A DNA stretch of 64,000 nucleotides from Engraulis encrasicolus (Eukaryota > Chordata > Actinopteri > Clupeiformes > Engraulidae), in NCBI RefSeq assembly GCF_034702125.1, contig NC_085876.1, positions 7,040,364 to 7,104,363 of the forward strand, written 5' to 3'. How positions within the stretch are numbered: position 1 is the stretch's first letter; every line of letters starts with the position of its first letter. The notes below the pieces were generated by a model. That model worked only from the letters and a program-made list of their open reading frames with translations. It had not been told where the DNA came from and made no database searches. Made by a program: the position numbers and the translations under genes. This document shows, piece after piece, positions 44,311-56,357 of this stretch.

Positions 44311-47300
44311 CTCTTGAAGACACTGAAGAGGTTGGCAGAGCTGCCCATGACAGTGGACATTCTAGTGGTGAGTTTGCACTTTTTTTCTTTTTTTCTCCCT
44401 TTCGTCTTCCAGGAAACGGCAGGGGGAACATTTTCAAGAAGGTATAATGCACAGGCCGTCTCTCGCGTTGCCCTGGGAGATTGCAAGCCTGTCTTTTGAC
44501 ACCTTTTTCATTTCAGACTTTTATGGATCCATCGAGAGACTGTTGTCAAGATAAGAGTGTCACACTAATGTGTGCTACCGTATAAGCGGTGATATGGTTA
44601 CTGAGAATATAATAGGGGGAGTAGACCTCATTCTCTCACTTAGCTTGTCATAGTGGTGTTTACTTACAGGCTGTAAATGAATCTCATTCACTCAATCACC
44701 ATTTTTTCCTTCTGGTCAGGATACGGGAGTCGGGAAAACTGTAAATTCTCTCCGCAAACATGACTTAGTGGGAGAGGCGGCGAAAAGCATAGTGGCGAAA
44801 TGGAAAAAACTTGTGCCTGACAAGCCTGCTGAACGGTGAGTTTTAATGAATTATGACAAGTGGTTGATGCAATGTGCCCTTGATTGAAAGAAAAGCACTG
44901 TGTAAACACGTATTATTAGGACAGTGCAGTGAAGAATCGTGAAAGGAAATGAGTGGGAGAGAGGGATGGGGAAGGATCTGCAAATGACCTGGACTGGAAT
45001 CGAACCCAGGTCGCTAGCGTAGCAGTGTTGTGCCCTACTGTTAGAGCCACGGCAGGGCCAGTATAACTATACTTTTTAAAAGACAAATTAGAAATATAAT
45101 TACTTGCAGTTTATTGCAATATGTAGATATGGTCACAGACACTGGATGGATTTGTGTGTATCCATTTCAATTATGGGCAACTGCTGCTCACATCAACACG
45201 AGAGACAGTTGTTTGTCAGCCTTTTAAGAAATGTTTGGCTGTGGGTGCTGTGTGACATAGTGTGCGAAGGCACCCAACCACGAAGGGGCTTGCATGCCCA
45301 TGGGGACCCAAGTTGGGGACCCGAGTACAGCATGGGTCACTTCCTAGCCCTTTCCCATCTCTCTCTCCCACTCTCTTCCTGCCATAATCTCCACTGTCCT
45401 ATCCTCAAGAAAGGCACAAAATCTTTTAAAATGCATTTAATGTTTGACTGTGTATATTTAAAGAGAAATATTTGTCTGGTGATCTCCCTCAGTCCTGCTG
45501 CTCCTCCTCCTCCTCCTGTCAAAGATGTCCGCTCACACTCACAAGCCCCGGAGCTGCACAGAGGCCACAAGCGGGCACGAGAACCCTCTCCTGAGGACAT
45601 TCGCCACACACACCGGGACGAGGAAGAAGAAGAGGAGGAGGAGATGGAGGATGACTACAGGCACCATCACCGCCGTCATGATCATGACGAAGAGGACATG
45701 GTGGATGAGGAGATGATGGAAGAGGAGGAGGAACCGGAGCCGGAGCTCGAGCGTGTGGTGAATCGGTACGAGCCGCACCATGGATACTCCCCGTCGCCTC
45801 CCCAGGCCTACAGCCCCACGGCGCCCGGTCTCTCTGGCCAGCGGCTCGCACGCTACCAGCCTAGCAGGCCGTACGACAGTCCCTCTCCTCCGCATGAGGA
45901 AGAGGAGGAGGAGGAGGAGGAGCCTGCTGCACCCAGCCCTCCACCACCACCACCACCTCCACAGAAGGAGGCACACAGACACAGCAAGCCCCATCACAGA
46001 GACAGAGACAGGGATGGAGACAGAGAATCCGCTAGGGATCACAGCTCCAGAGACCGGCCCAAAGACAAGGAACGCCACAATGCTGCTTCTAGTGGCTCGG
46101 AGCAGGACAGGCGGAAACGACCGCACCAATCGGCACCAACGACAACGTCGTCGAGCATTGGGGAGGGCAAGAAGAGCAGTGAGCGGGAACAGACTGGTAG
46201 TAGTAGCAGCAAAAGAGAGGACAAGAAAGAGACCAGTAACAGCAATAGAGAGGACAAACACAAGAACACACATTCGCAACACGACAGAAAACACACATCG
46301 CATGACGGCAAGAAGGACAAAAAGGGAGGACGCGATGGTAAATACTGTTGCTTTTTTGTGTGCATGTTTGTGTGTGTTGGTGTAGGTGTAGGTGTGCATG
46401 TATATATATCTGATCATGTGTGTCATATTTGTTTGAATGCAATATTCGTTTTTGAAATCCGCAATTGATCAGTCTTGCTTACCACAAATAGAAGGAGGAA
46501 TTTTCAGGTGATATGATTTGGCATTGACATTATTGTTGGCTTAGTGTGAATATAGCAAATGCACACCCCTTATTTTGTTGCCATTGATTTCTGAGTGATT
46601 TTTCTTACATTATGTTATGCTTGGCTGATGCCTTTAATTAAAGCCACTTAGTTATCATGTAAGGTAGACTAGACTGTATTGGTTGCAGTCCCTGGGTTTG
46701 CCTACGTCTCCCGCTTTTTAACCATCAGTCCCACTTGTGTTGTGTGTGTTGTGTCGCCGATAGAGAAGTCAAAGGTGAAACCTGAAACGGTGTCATTCTC
46801 CGAGCCTCCCCACGAGGAGGAGAAGGAAGTGTTCGAGGCCCCCACCATGTCCTTCGAGTCCTTCCTCACCTACGACGCGCCCAGCAAGAAGAAGAAGAAG
46901 CCGCTCAAGCCTCCGCAGTCTTCCTCCTCCTCCTCTTCCAAGCCTACTACTACTACTGCTTCTCCTGTCACCCATTCCTCTTCCTCGTCCTCGGCACGCC
47001 GCTCGAAGTCACCGTCGTCATCGTCATCGCACCACCAGAAATCCAGTGCTACTAATGGTGCCAGCAGCAGCAGCAAGAGCAGCAGCAAGAGTGAGCGCAG
47101 TAGCAGTAAGCGGTCCGAGGCTGCCTCTGCTACGCCCGTCACCCCCACACCGGAGAAACGCAGAAAGGTGAGTGTGGGGTCCAGAGTAGTCAAACCATCC
47201 ATCTACCTCATACACTAGATTACCAAAAGCATTTGCTAACCTGCCTGTCACATATGGACTTGACAACTGTGGACAGCTTTCCAGAGTTGAGTTGAAGCTG

Positions 47301-50300
47301 TAATGGCAGCAAAAGGTGGACCGATATCATATGGAACCCTATGGCTTAGGAATGGAATGGCAGTTCAGTTCATGTTTGGTTTTAGGCAGGGGTAGGGAAT
47401 ACTTTTGGTAATACAGTGTATGATAATTTAGTTTAGTTCATTTTATGAAATGTATGAAATGTCTGTGAGAAGTTGTGTATAGGCCATCATCCGGCCTCAT
47501 GATCATTGCCTTAGATAGCTTTTTATTTGGTGCGTCTGTGTGCGCATGAGGGCATGCTTGCATATTTTGTTTTCCACACCATTTATGTTAAGTTCAGTTC
47601 AGAGTTAAGTTGTTAGCAATGGCGGGATTTTTCGTAGGGGTGGGCGATATGACGATATTATATCGTGAATCGTGATATTGAGTAGAATATCGTCTCGAAT
47701 CTGCCAAAGTGGAGAAATCGTATAGATCGTCTTGCAGTGAGGATGTTTATTATCAGTATCAGAGTGACGTTTTCTCACTTGTGTTGTTGTCTTCACTTTA
47801 TTCTTTACATTATTGTATTCCAATTGTACACTTTATGAGAGTATCATCAGTGTGTTAACATTTTATTGACTGCAAATTAGAAATTGCAAGTATATGAAAG
47901 TTATTTTTTGTTGTTTTTTTTTTTGGATGGAAGATCGTGATAAAAAATCGAAATCGTGATTTCATGTTAAAAAATCGTGATACAACATTTTTGCCATATC
48001 GCCCACCCCTAATTTTTCGGACGTTACAGGAGGTTTTGCTTCCATTTCTGTGTTTCCTGCCATCTTCTTTTGGTTATACAGTATGTGTTTCCCATATTAA
48101 GTGTCAGTGCTCCCAAATGATTCCCTACTGAGCTAAGATATTTCTAACTAATAAGCTGTTAAAATACTATGGAATGGTATTAGAATATTATGTAACTGTT
48201 GCCACGTCTGCATAGAGTGCATGCCCCATTGAGTTGCTGACTAAAGATCAAACTGACAAGATCTTATAAAGGCTCTTCTGCTTTCTTGTGTTTTTCTTAC
48301 CAACTTACAAAGAGTTGTAGAGGGTAGACTTTTCTCGATGATCCGGCTCCCCATGTCATTCCATTGCATGCCTGTGCCTTGTCAGAGTAGGTTAGTCACT
48401 TCAAGCCCTGGAGCCTTCACATGGGCTTATGCTGTCTATCATGTGCCATCAGTGCTCTCTCAGTTTCACAGTAATTTTGTGTAATCTTTGTCAAAATGTG
48501 ACAAAGGGTGGCATGCACCCTAGTGTCTGGTTTCTCAAAGCAACACAACATGGCACCCCGAGTAGAATGGTTGACATGTGAAGTGCATGAAACTCGAGAA
48601 TTTCAGCACTTTTGTGCTAGTGATTGTGGCAATGTTGCTGTTAATCTTTGAATTAATAGCTTTAAGCAATTATTTGACAACTTGAAAGGTATGAAGGTGT
48701 CGCACCTTAGTTCCTAGTAACTAACTCTGACACTGGACTGACCAGTCTGCAAATTTCCCGGTCTGTAAGGTTCCCTTTTTTCCCTCACCATCAAATAAGC
48801 ATTTCTACTACTGAAAACAGTCAGGCGGTACAAGATGTATGATCGTGATTCTTTTGCCTGCAATGTATTTCATTGCTCTGTAACTTGCACTGCATTTTTC
48901 ACTCTGTATTCTTTAGTGTGTAACTTAATAACAATGTAGTTGAATCTAATCCGCTGTTTCCTGCAGAATTTGTGTTGGGGTAGCGGAGTCAAGACACCAT
49001 CATCATTTTAAAGGCTATTTAGTGCAGTTTCTTTGAAATTTGATCTGAAACCCCCTGAAAGTGCATATATATTTTGTTGACACATCTTCAGAAATTACAA
49101 ACACAACCCAAAATTGGTATCTTCAGGGGGACCTAGTCAAGGTGCTAGGTATTAGTTGTCATGGTGGTTTCATTAACAACAAGTTCTGTGGGAAACTCTT
49201 GCATGTCATTGCTCTGTGCAGTGCATTTTGTTGCTCTGTATTATTCCATGCATAATGACAATATAGTTGAATGCAAATCTAATGTAACGTCTTCTCTATT
49301 CTCCAGGTGGTGGATGTGATGCCCACTCTGCCTGACATTCCCCTGCCCGCCATCCAACCCAACTACAGACCCCTCCCCTCCATAGAACACACACCTGTCT
49401 CCCCTCAGAGACGCAAGGGTGAGTCTTTCTTTCTTTTTTCTTTCTCTCGCTCTTTGGTCTTTATTTCTCTCTCTTCCTTTCTTCCTTTCTTTCTTTCTTC
49501 ACTTCTTTCTTTCTTCCTTTCTTCCTTTGTCTCTTTCTCTTCTCTCTCCTCCCTCTCTTTCTTTTCCCCTTCCTTCTCTCTCCGTCCTTTTCTCTTGGTC
49601 TCTCTCTGTTTTGCCACTTCCTCTGTCTGCCATGGTTCTGTGTAGCAATCAGGAAGTGTTTGCATCATTGCCAGTGTTTCTGCAATGTGATATACATAGA
49701 CGCCTTGGCAGTACTGTACAACTATGTAAATAGTGACTAGTTACATGCAGTCCGATTTTAAATACTTTATTTTATTTTATTCTTTTGCTTAAACCCTTGA
49801 ATGAGACTGTAACTTAATGTTGTGCTGGATTTTCTGTTCTCTCTGCATCAAAAGTGATGGCACATCGCCCATACTGTTTAGTAGGCGCTAGGTAGCTCTA
49901 TTGGTTGTCAGGTGCCTGTCAGTCTGACCTCCATGTTTTGTAAATCATTTCTAAAAGTTTGTTCCATGCCTCCTTCCCATTAATGCTTCACCCATTAAAA
50001 TGTTACTTGGAACATAATTTCAATCCAGCACACATTACTATAAAGGTGGTTCAATTATTCTGTGCTTCACTTTTGAGCAATATACTGTATGCAACCAACT
50101 TATGGAAGCAGTACTGGGAATTTCAAAAATCATCGTGGCATTTATCTCTCTCATCCCTTCTCCAGTTCCTGTGTCGAACGATGAGGAGGATGCTGGCTTC
50201 ACAGGCCGACGGTTTAACTCTAAAATGGTTGTCTACTCCGGCTCCAAGACGTCCTACCTGCCCAAGATGATGAGTTTATATGAGCAGTGCATCCGAGTAC

Positions 50301-53300
50301 TGCAAAACAACATTGACTGTGAGTAGTTGAAGGCACTGAGGCCGACGGAAGGCTTGATTGATGTTTTGAATTATCGTCTAGACTAGAGTTTTTTTCTTGA
50401 AAGAAAGGGACTGTCTTGTTCTTTCATACAAGTAAAAATATATACAGTATGAATCGGAGACTAAGCCCAGATGAAGACCTATGCTTGAATTATGCTGGGT
50501 TTTTTTAATGAATTAAACAAAGTTAACAAAAGCTTTTTCATTTCCTTTCTCTGTGGACTACTTGGAATTTGGCTGGATTATCCCTTTTTGTTGGAAGTAA
50601 AAAAAAATACATTTAAAAAAAAACCAGAAGCATTTGAAAAAGACAGTACATTTTATCACTGCTGATGTTGGTAGTGCCCTGAATTCAATGCTGTGAATTT
50701 GTCTGTGTCCACAGCGATTGATGAAGTCGGTGGAGTTCCGTTTGAGATTCTGGAGCCGGTGCTGGAGCGCTGCACCCCGGAACAGCTCTACAGGATAGAG
50801 GATTTAAATCAGGTAAACAATGCCTGCATATAGCTCATCTACTGTAGACACGAACAAAACTTCATATTTACTCAAAGCAGAGTCCCTGTGCACATCCAGG
50901 GTCTAGGTGCTGGTGATGTGCAGTGAAAGTAATCCCAGGAAAACGGGGATGAATCACAGCACATTGGCCTTCTATGCTGGAAGTTTATTGGGTGAACAAC
51001 GTGTTTTGTTGTTACTCTGTGATTGAACCTGATGAAGCAACAGCGAAATGCATTGTTCACCTAAATTTACAGCAAAGAAGACCAGTGTGTGGTGAAAACT
51101 CCATCTAACTACTTCCATTGCCCATCCTCTTTGTCCCGTTTGTTGGAACATAACTAGTGGTAGTGGTAGTAGTAGTAGTAGTAGTAGTATAGTAGAGTTG
51201 CAATATTTATCTGTAAGGAAATTCCGGAAAGGCCACAAACATACACTGCCACTGAACAGTGTCTCAAAATTCCATCACTGGATGTTAAGTAAAGGACCAA
51301 AGGAGTGTATGGTTGCCTAACCTCAAAGCATACACAATCAAAAACGAATTACTCTTTGAAACGAATTACTCTTTGTAACCTCTCATACTGTTTTGCTCCC
51401 TTCCTCCCCTTTCTTTGTCTACTTCTGTTGGTTTGTCTGTCTGTTTCTGTCTTTCTGTTTCTCCATCCATCCATCCATCCTGTAGCACTTTTTGGAGGAC
51501 ACGGATGAGCTGTGGACAAAGCACTGCCAGCGAGACTTCAAGCGCGAGGCGCCGCAGGAGTACGAGTCCTGGCGGGAGCTGTATCTGCGGAAACACGACG
51601 AGCGGGAGGAGCGCCTGCGCATGCTCACGCAGAACATCAGCTCCGCACACGCCAACAAACCCAAAGGTGAGGGGACTCGAGCAACGGGAAGGAATTCAGT
51701 TCTATTTCAATCTATTGTAGAGTGGTTTCACCATAGCCAGGGTCTCAGAACACTGTGCAATTTCATGACTAATACATAATGTATAAAAATGAATACAAAA
51801 TGTATGTATTATCTGATTGGAAATTAAAGAAAATACACAATAAATGGGTGAAATGGAGAACCAATTAAAACATGACTAGAACTGCTGATATACCATACTG
51901 GAATAAAAACTAAATCGATGATGTACTGTATGAATGAATGACTGAATGGATGAGTCCTCGGTCTGTGTGTATGAGATTGTCCTGGGGGTTGCATGTCCTG
52001 TAGCCTATGCGAATGAGTGTAATACTGTATTTTGATAGTTGGCCTTGTTGAGTCGTCTCTGGGTTGTGTCTGTGAGTGTGGTGTGGTATTACGATATTTG
52101 GCCTTGTTAGTGTGTGTGTGTGTGCGCGTTTGTGGTTATGGCTGGGGTGAAATTAGGTTGTGTTTCAGAGTATTGCGGACTGTTGAGCTCCTCTTTGCTT
52201 GACACAAAGGGGTTGGGAAGCTTGTTTTCATGTTAAGTCAGTTTGGTACATCTGAACATTTGCGTGAAAGTTACTTGCATAGCTTTTTGTGTGCAAGCTA
52301 TGTACTTGATGCCCCTGGTCAAAGTCCCATAGACTGACGAGACGGGTGTGAAGCGTAGATTAATTTTACTTGCTCAACAGATGCTAAGGATGACAATTCA
52401 AAAGACAAAAGAAGTGAAAGAGGCACTCGGAGATTTGACAAAAGTACAATAAAACTAATATAACATGGCAAGCACTATGGACTTATATTTTGAAAGCACA
52501 TGGGTGTATGGGTTGTGGCAGCCACATTAGCCTTCATCATCAGGGCCTGAACTCTGTTGTTCCATAACCACTCGCACCTCTTTTGCTTTTCTCTGGACAG
52601 GACGGACGGTGAAGATGGCCTACGTGAACTCTGTTGCCAAGCCGCCTCGTGACGTGCGTCGTCGGCAGGAGAGGTTTGGCACCAAGTCTGGCTCCTCAAT
52701 GGCCAGCGCCAGCGCCAGCTCTTCATCTTCAACAGTCAGGTGAGACAGATCGAGCTCACTCTTACCATACCCTTATACTAATTAGAATTGTGGGAATAGT
52801 AGGCACTGCAACTATGCTGCTCATTGAAACTGTGATGCCTACTGCCAAATTTGATATTTTGATACATCATGAATATTTACTGAGTGATAAAGTAAGATTT
52901 ATAAGTATGACCAAAGTACAGTAGGTTTTGTAGCTAAAAATGTTTATATCTGGAAATTCAAAATGGTGGACATGGAGAAGAGCCACCTTTTCATGTATGA
53001 AGAGTGCAATTTTTTCGGCGGTTAGTATTTCTGAAAAGGGTAACTTATGTGAATAGGCAGCAAGAAGTCTGGAAATAAGCAACTAAAAATAGTACACAGT
53101 AAAAATATTACAACAAGCATTGATTCCTTTAATGGACAGGACTGTGTGAGATGGAAGCGAGTGGGAGAGAGAGAGAGATGGTGGAGGATACAGAAATTAC
53201 CTTGGTCCTGAATTGAACCCGAGTCTTAGGTGTAACAGTGTGGTGCCTTAGCCGTTGGAACCATGGCCAAGGTGCTAATTCGGCACTGGAATGGCCAAAT

Positions 53301-54894
53301 TGAGAAATAGTTGGTGGTGGGAGGGGTGAACTCAATTGAAATGTAAAATGCATGTGTTGTGTACCCACCTGTTGTATACGCCAGGCTATTCAAAATCTGA
53401 AACGATTCAGAAGGTTAAGAACGCTGTAGCCAAATCATGCCCAACCAGCCAAACCCTTTTATTTAGTTACTTACATACTTAGTTACTTCCTTAGTTACTA
53501 ACTGAATTACTTGCTACATTACGTACTTAATGACTAACTGACTAATTAACTAACACCTTAACCTTAACCCTCAACCCAATTTGACAGTGGCACATTCAGG
53601 CTGTAAAAGTGTCCAGAGACAAGCTTAGCTCCTCATGACTAATGATCAGTTTCAATGACGCCCCTGCCCTGTGTTGTTATTGTTCTTGTTGATTCTCCTC
53701 TGGACAGGATCAAGCCGGCGATGCCGTACACCTCCCACTCAGATGAGGGAGGTCACTCCTCCTCCTACAGCGGTGCCGCTGAGTCCTCTCGGGCCTCCGT
53801 GTCCGGCGGGGGCTTAGGAGGAGGTGGAGGTGGAGGGGGCGGCAATGCCCGCGCTCACCCTGAGAAGCAAGTCAAAAGTAAGTGCTGTCAACGTCTCTAT
53901 TAGCATGTTTAGGCTGACAGAGAACTGGTGCCCATTCCTGCAGCCTTAATCTTGAATCAACTGATGTGTTTTAAAATCTGGGGTGCATTTCTTGACATCG
54001 TCGTTGCTAGCTGTGTTAGCCTCTTTGTTGGTTGCAATGCAATTTTCACTTGGCAACTACGTGATTTGCTCACTGGCTAGCAACTACATTTAGAGAAATG
54101 CATCCCCTGAGTGTTCAGGAACCGAAAAGTTGGTTCACGATGTGAATTGAAAAATATGCAACCTATCAAAAAACAAAACCGTCCCCACCACACAAAAAAA
54201 ACCCTCCCACACTAATATGTTGTTGGAGCTCCTTCAGCTTTGATTAGGCAATTTTTGTGTTGTATTGTTATTGTAAACACCTGCAATGTCTGGACTAAAA
54301 TAAATTCAGACATTGCATTGAACTTTTTTGAAACAATGGAACACAAAATGCTTCAGGTGATCCAATAGCATATTAGTGTGTGAACGTTTTTGGCCAGGTT
54401 GTGTACATTGTTTTTCCTTTGTGAACTGTGACTGCAATGTAGCAACATAAAGTCATGTGTGGTAAAGTACACAAGCCATTACAGACATTCTGGCCTGTCT
54501 GAAATTTGCACATATGATTTGATTTGGAGATTCATCTACAAATGTTGCTTTTCAAGATATGCCAGGAAGATGGTTCTTTGACCAAAAGAACGGCAATTTA
54601 TTTTTTTATAAAAACAATTTTCAGTGGGCTGACATTTTTGTTTCAATTTGCAAGATGATTCTTCCCTCACCCAACATTGTTGTGACTGAAGAATGATCAG
54701 CCTTTCTAATTAATAATTTTGTACGTTTACGTGCAACTTACAACAGACCTCTTCTTTTGACTCATTAATCAGTATCTGTTGCAAGTTCACTGACTGTCCT
54801 GTTGTGCTTGTGTCTTTGTTTGTTCCACACAGGAATTGCACCAATGATGGCGAAGACATTAAAGGCATACAAGAACCGCTTCTCACGCCGATAG
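43282..54894 (+). CDS. eloa: Elongin-A (RNA polymerase II elongation factor subunit)
   Basis: Exons: 43282-43353, 44311-44367, 44720-44835, 45493-46337, 46764-47167, 49307-49418, 50166-50318, 50715-50812, 51486-51666, 52601-52739, 53708-53877, 54833-54894. All phases match and give 802 residues, close to human ELOA. Elongin A suppresses Pol II pausing and, with Elongin B/C and Cullin-5, ubiquitinates stalled polymerase. Residues 1-82 form the TFIIS N-terminal domain. Exons 4-5 (82-498) are a disordered region rich in Glu, Pro, His and Ser with long homopolymer-like runs. [11 protein letters not shown] in exon 5 and [17 protein letters not shown] in exon 6 are family landmarks. The BC-box is [10 protein letters not shown] (572-581), fitting (S/T)LxxxCxxxL. 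The C-terminus [19 protein letters not shown] is strongly conserved. Exon 2 and exon 5 acceptors are UG-rich. It lies between the kelch gene and pithd1, as in other vertebrates where ELOA precedes PITHD1. Confidence 0.95.
44241..44310 (+). promoter_or_regulatory. (GT)n forming the entire 3' splice region of eloa exon 2
   Basis: About 34 GT repeats run directly into TAG at 44308-44310, after which coding resumes in phase ([12 protein letters not shown]). There is no pyrimidine tract. The nearest one is the TTTTC before the repeat, 70 nt away. Confidence 0.8.
44915..45060 (-). mobile_element. tRNA-derived SINE, family A (minus)
   Basis: Reverse copy with AGGACAGTGCAGTGAAGAATCG, GGGATGGGGAAGGATC and the B-box complement TGGAATCGAACCCAGG. 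Located in eloa intron 3. Confidence 0.75.
45240..45435 (+). mobile_element. tRNA-derived SINE, family A-like (plus), immediately before eloa exon 4
   Basis: Head with GGGGCTTGCATGCCCATG; body with CCATCTCTCTCTCCCACTCTC and tail CACTGTCCTATCCTCAAG. It ends about 60 bp before the exon 4 acceptor. The open frame that appears to extend exon 4 upstream runs through this SINE and is not coding. Confidence 0.6.
46340..46763 (+). other. eloa intron 4 with UG-rich acceptor
   Basis: The 3' end reads CTTGTGTTGTGTGTGTTGTG then TCGCCGATAG. The tract is UG-rich rather than C-rich. Coding phase across it is consistent (G + AG gives Glu). Confidence 0.6.
47635..48011. mobile_element. hAT-type MITE with perfect 8-bp target duplication
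   Basis: The 377-bp element starts TAGGGGTGGGCGATAT and ends with ATATCGCCCACCCCTA. The flanks ATTTTTCG (47627-47634 and 48012-48019) are identical. This terminal sequence and an 8-bp duplication are typical of hAT. It lies in eloa intron 5 and is non-coding. Confidence 0.9.
48020..49300. other. Second half of eloa intron 5
   Basis: Two related stretches near 48860-48950 and 49205-49285 share GCTCTGTA...AATGACAATATAGTTGAAT-type words, suggesting an old SINE/LINE tail. No exon seen. Confidence 0.45.
49428..49620. repeat. (TTTC/CTTC)n pyrimidine tract at the start of eloa intron 6
   Basis: About 190 bases of TTTCTTTCTTCC-type sequence directly after the exon 6 donor. Confidence 0.85.
50965..51090. 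repeat. Element with CCTGATGAAGCAACAGCGAAATGC core in eloa intron 8
   Basis: Carries GGTGAACAACG (about 50991) and later ATTGTTCACC (about 51053) as an inverted pair, with the core between. It is similar to the inverted copy at 60700-60790. Confidence 0.6.
51780..52600. other. eloa intron 9
   Basis: No gene or clear mobile element. A weak trace of a CATCATCAGGGCC-type palindrome core is at about 52535. Confidence 0.4.
53125..53275 (-). mobile_element. tRNA-derived SINE, family A (minus)
   Basis: Reverse copy with GGACAGGACTGTGTGAGATGG, (GAGA)n and TGAATTGAACCCGAGTC as the B-box complement. In eloa intron 10. Confidence 0.7.
53880..54830. other. eloa intron 11, no element recognised
   Basis: AT-rich sequence between the last two coding exons. 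Nothing supportable. Confidence 0.45.
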
Positions 54895-55544
54895 AGGAAG
54901 ACAGGAACTGCAGTGCAACACTGTAGTTTTTTTTTTAAACATACTATAGGATTTAAGCTTTTTTTGTGTTCTGAGCCTTCCCCTATCTGGACCTATGATG
55001 ACTTGGTTATAAATGTTCTTCAGTCCCCATTCAACCTTTTTAGTAAAAAAAAAATACACTCGATTAAAACTGCACACTCTCAATGGACAAGCACACTCAT
55101 GCAGACGCCAAATGGATAATGGCATGATGTCCTGTTTATGTTTTATTCAAAGGCTGGCACTACAGGTGGCTTCAGACACCAGCTTATGAGATTTTAAGGC
55201 ATTTTTATTTTTTTCTTTCCAAAAGACCAAACTCATAGCATTCGCTACGATGATATTATTCAATAACTCAAACTTTTTGTTCTTAATGAGATCACACACA
55301 CACACACACCCCTGTTTTAGAGGAGTACTGTTAACATGGGGGGTTCAATTGATGAGATAATATTATGTGTGAGTAGTGAGACCCACACACCGCCACTGGA
55401 AGTCAATGGGAAAAGTGAGCATTTCCATATAGGAATCCCGACCTAACTTTTTTTTTGCAACTATTTATTTAAAACACTCGCGGTCAAGCTCTTAAGAGCC
55501 TGTCAGGCTTACATGGATCAAAAATATTAATTTTAATAGATTTT

Positions 55545-55572
55545 AATAAATGACAAATGCATTTTTAATAAA
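55545..55572 (+). terminator. eloa polyadenylation signals
   Basis: Two AATAAA hexamers (55545-55550 and 55567-55572) about 650 bp after the stop codon. Which one is used is not known. Confidence 0.5.
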
Positions 55573-55579
55573 TGTGACT

Positions 55580-56050
55580 GCCCTCTGTTATTTTTTTCCG
55601 TTAATGCTTTTACTTGTGTGCAGATTTAATTTCTTGAGTGAACTGTCAGTTGTTTTGCATTTTGTTTTGTTTTGCAGAAAGTGTGTTGATGACATTATTT
55701 TATTTTATCCAACAAGAAAGTGTGGTCATTATACATTATCTGAGTTGGAGACTTAAAGGGTGTATTTTAGAACAGAATTTTAATAGCGTATAATGTGTTG
55801 CTACATTTAATTGACAGTTAGGTTGTTGAAACTACCACCAACTGTAATTTAGTTTCCATTCATTTGTATTGTGACTTTCGGAAAGAGAGTTAATGTCATA
55901 ACGCAGTCAGTGATTTTTGTCGTGTCTGCTTGCCTACCCCCTTCTGTATCCAACCTGTCTGTATTTGGTACAGCAGTGCACCCAGTGCACTCTTGTGTGT
56001 GGGTGTATTATTCTGAATCTCCACTAGGTGGCGAAATCTGAGCAAAAAAG
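55580..56050. other. Intergenic between eloa and pithd1
   Basis: No gene seen. It leads into the CCAAT-rich pithd1 promoter. Confidence 0.5.
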
Positions 56051-56063
56051 AATTGTTAAAATA

Positions 56064-56232
56064 AACCAATCAAAAAACCCGGCTTGTCCTACGTCAAAAC
56101 AAGGCGACTTTATCATCAATCCCCGATTGGTTTACCTTGCCCGTGTTTTGGCCAATCACAACGCTGAAGTGAATTTTGCCCTGATTTGACAGGCTGGTTA
56201 GTTTGCTTTGGTTGGATGCTGAGTCACACGTG
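56064..56232 (+). promoter_or_regulatory. pithd1 promoter with three CCAAT boxes
   Basis: CCAATCA at about 56066, ATTGG at about 56125 and CCAATCA at about 56152 are spaced as NF-Y sites often are. Downstream are TGAGTCA (AP-1 type, 56220-56226) and CACGTG (56227-56232). No TATA box. The start codon is 125 bp further on. Confidence 0.5.
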
Positions 56233-56357
56233 ATGGTGAACTTCATGATCAAGCCAGAGTAAAGAAAGAAATTGTTGTTGGGGAGTTGGGGATCAGCAGT
56301 TCAACAGAAAGTGCCAACAGTGTATGAAGTTAACAGAATATAGTTGTTAAGCTCGCA

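Noticed and set aside
45104..45492. Upstream extension of the eloa exon 4 frame
   Set aside because: It runs through a SINE and intron. The acceptor at 45492 restores phase from exon 3.
45539..46426. Minus-strand open frame of 295 codons
   Set aside because: Antisense to eloa exon 4. Its leucine and valine runs come from complementing GAG/GAC repeats.
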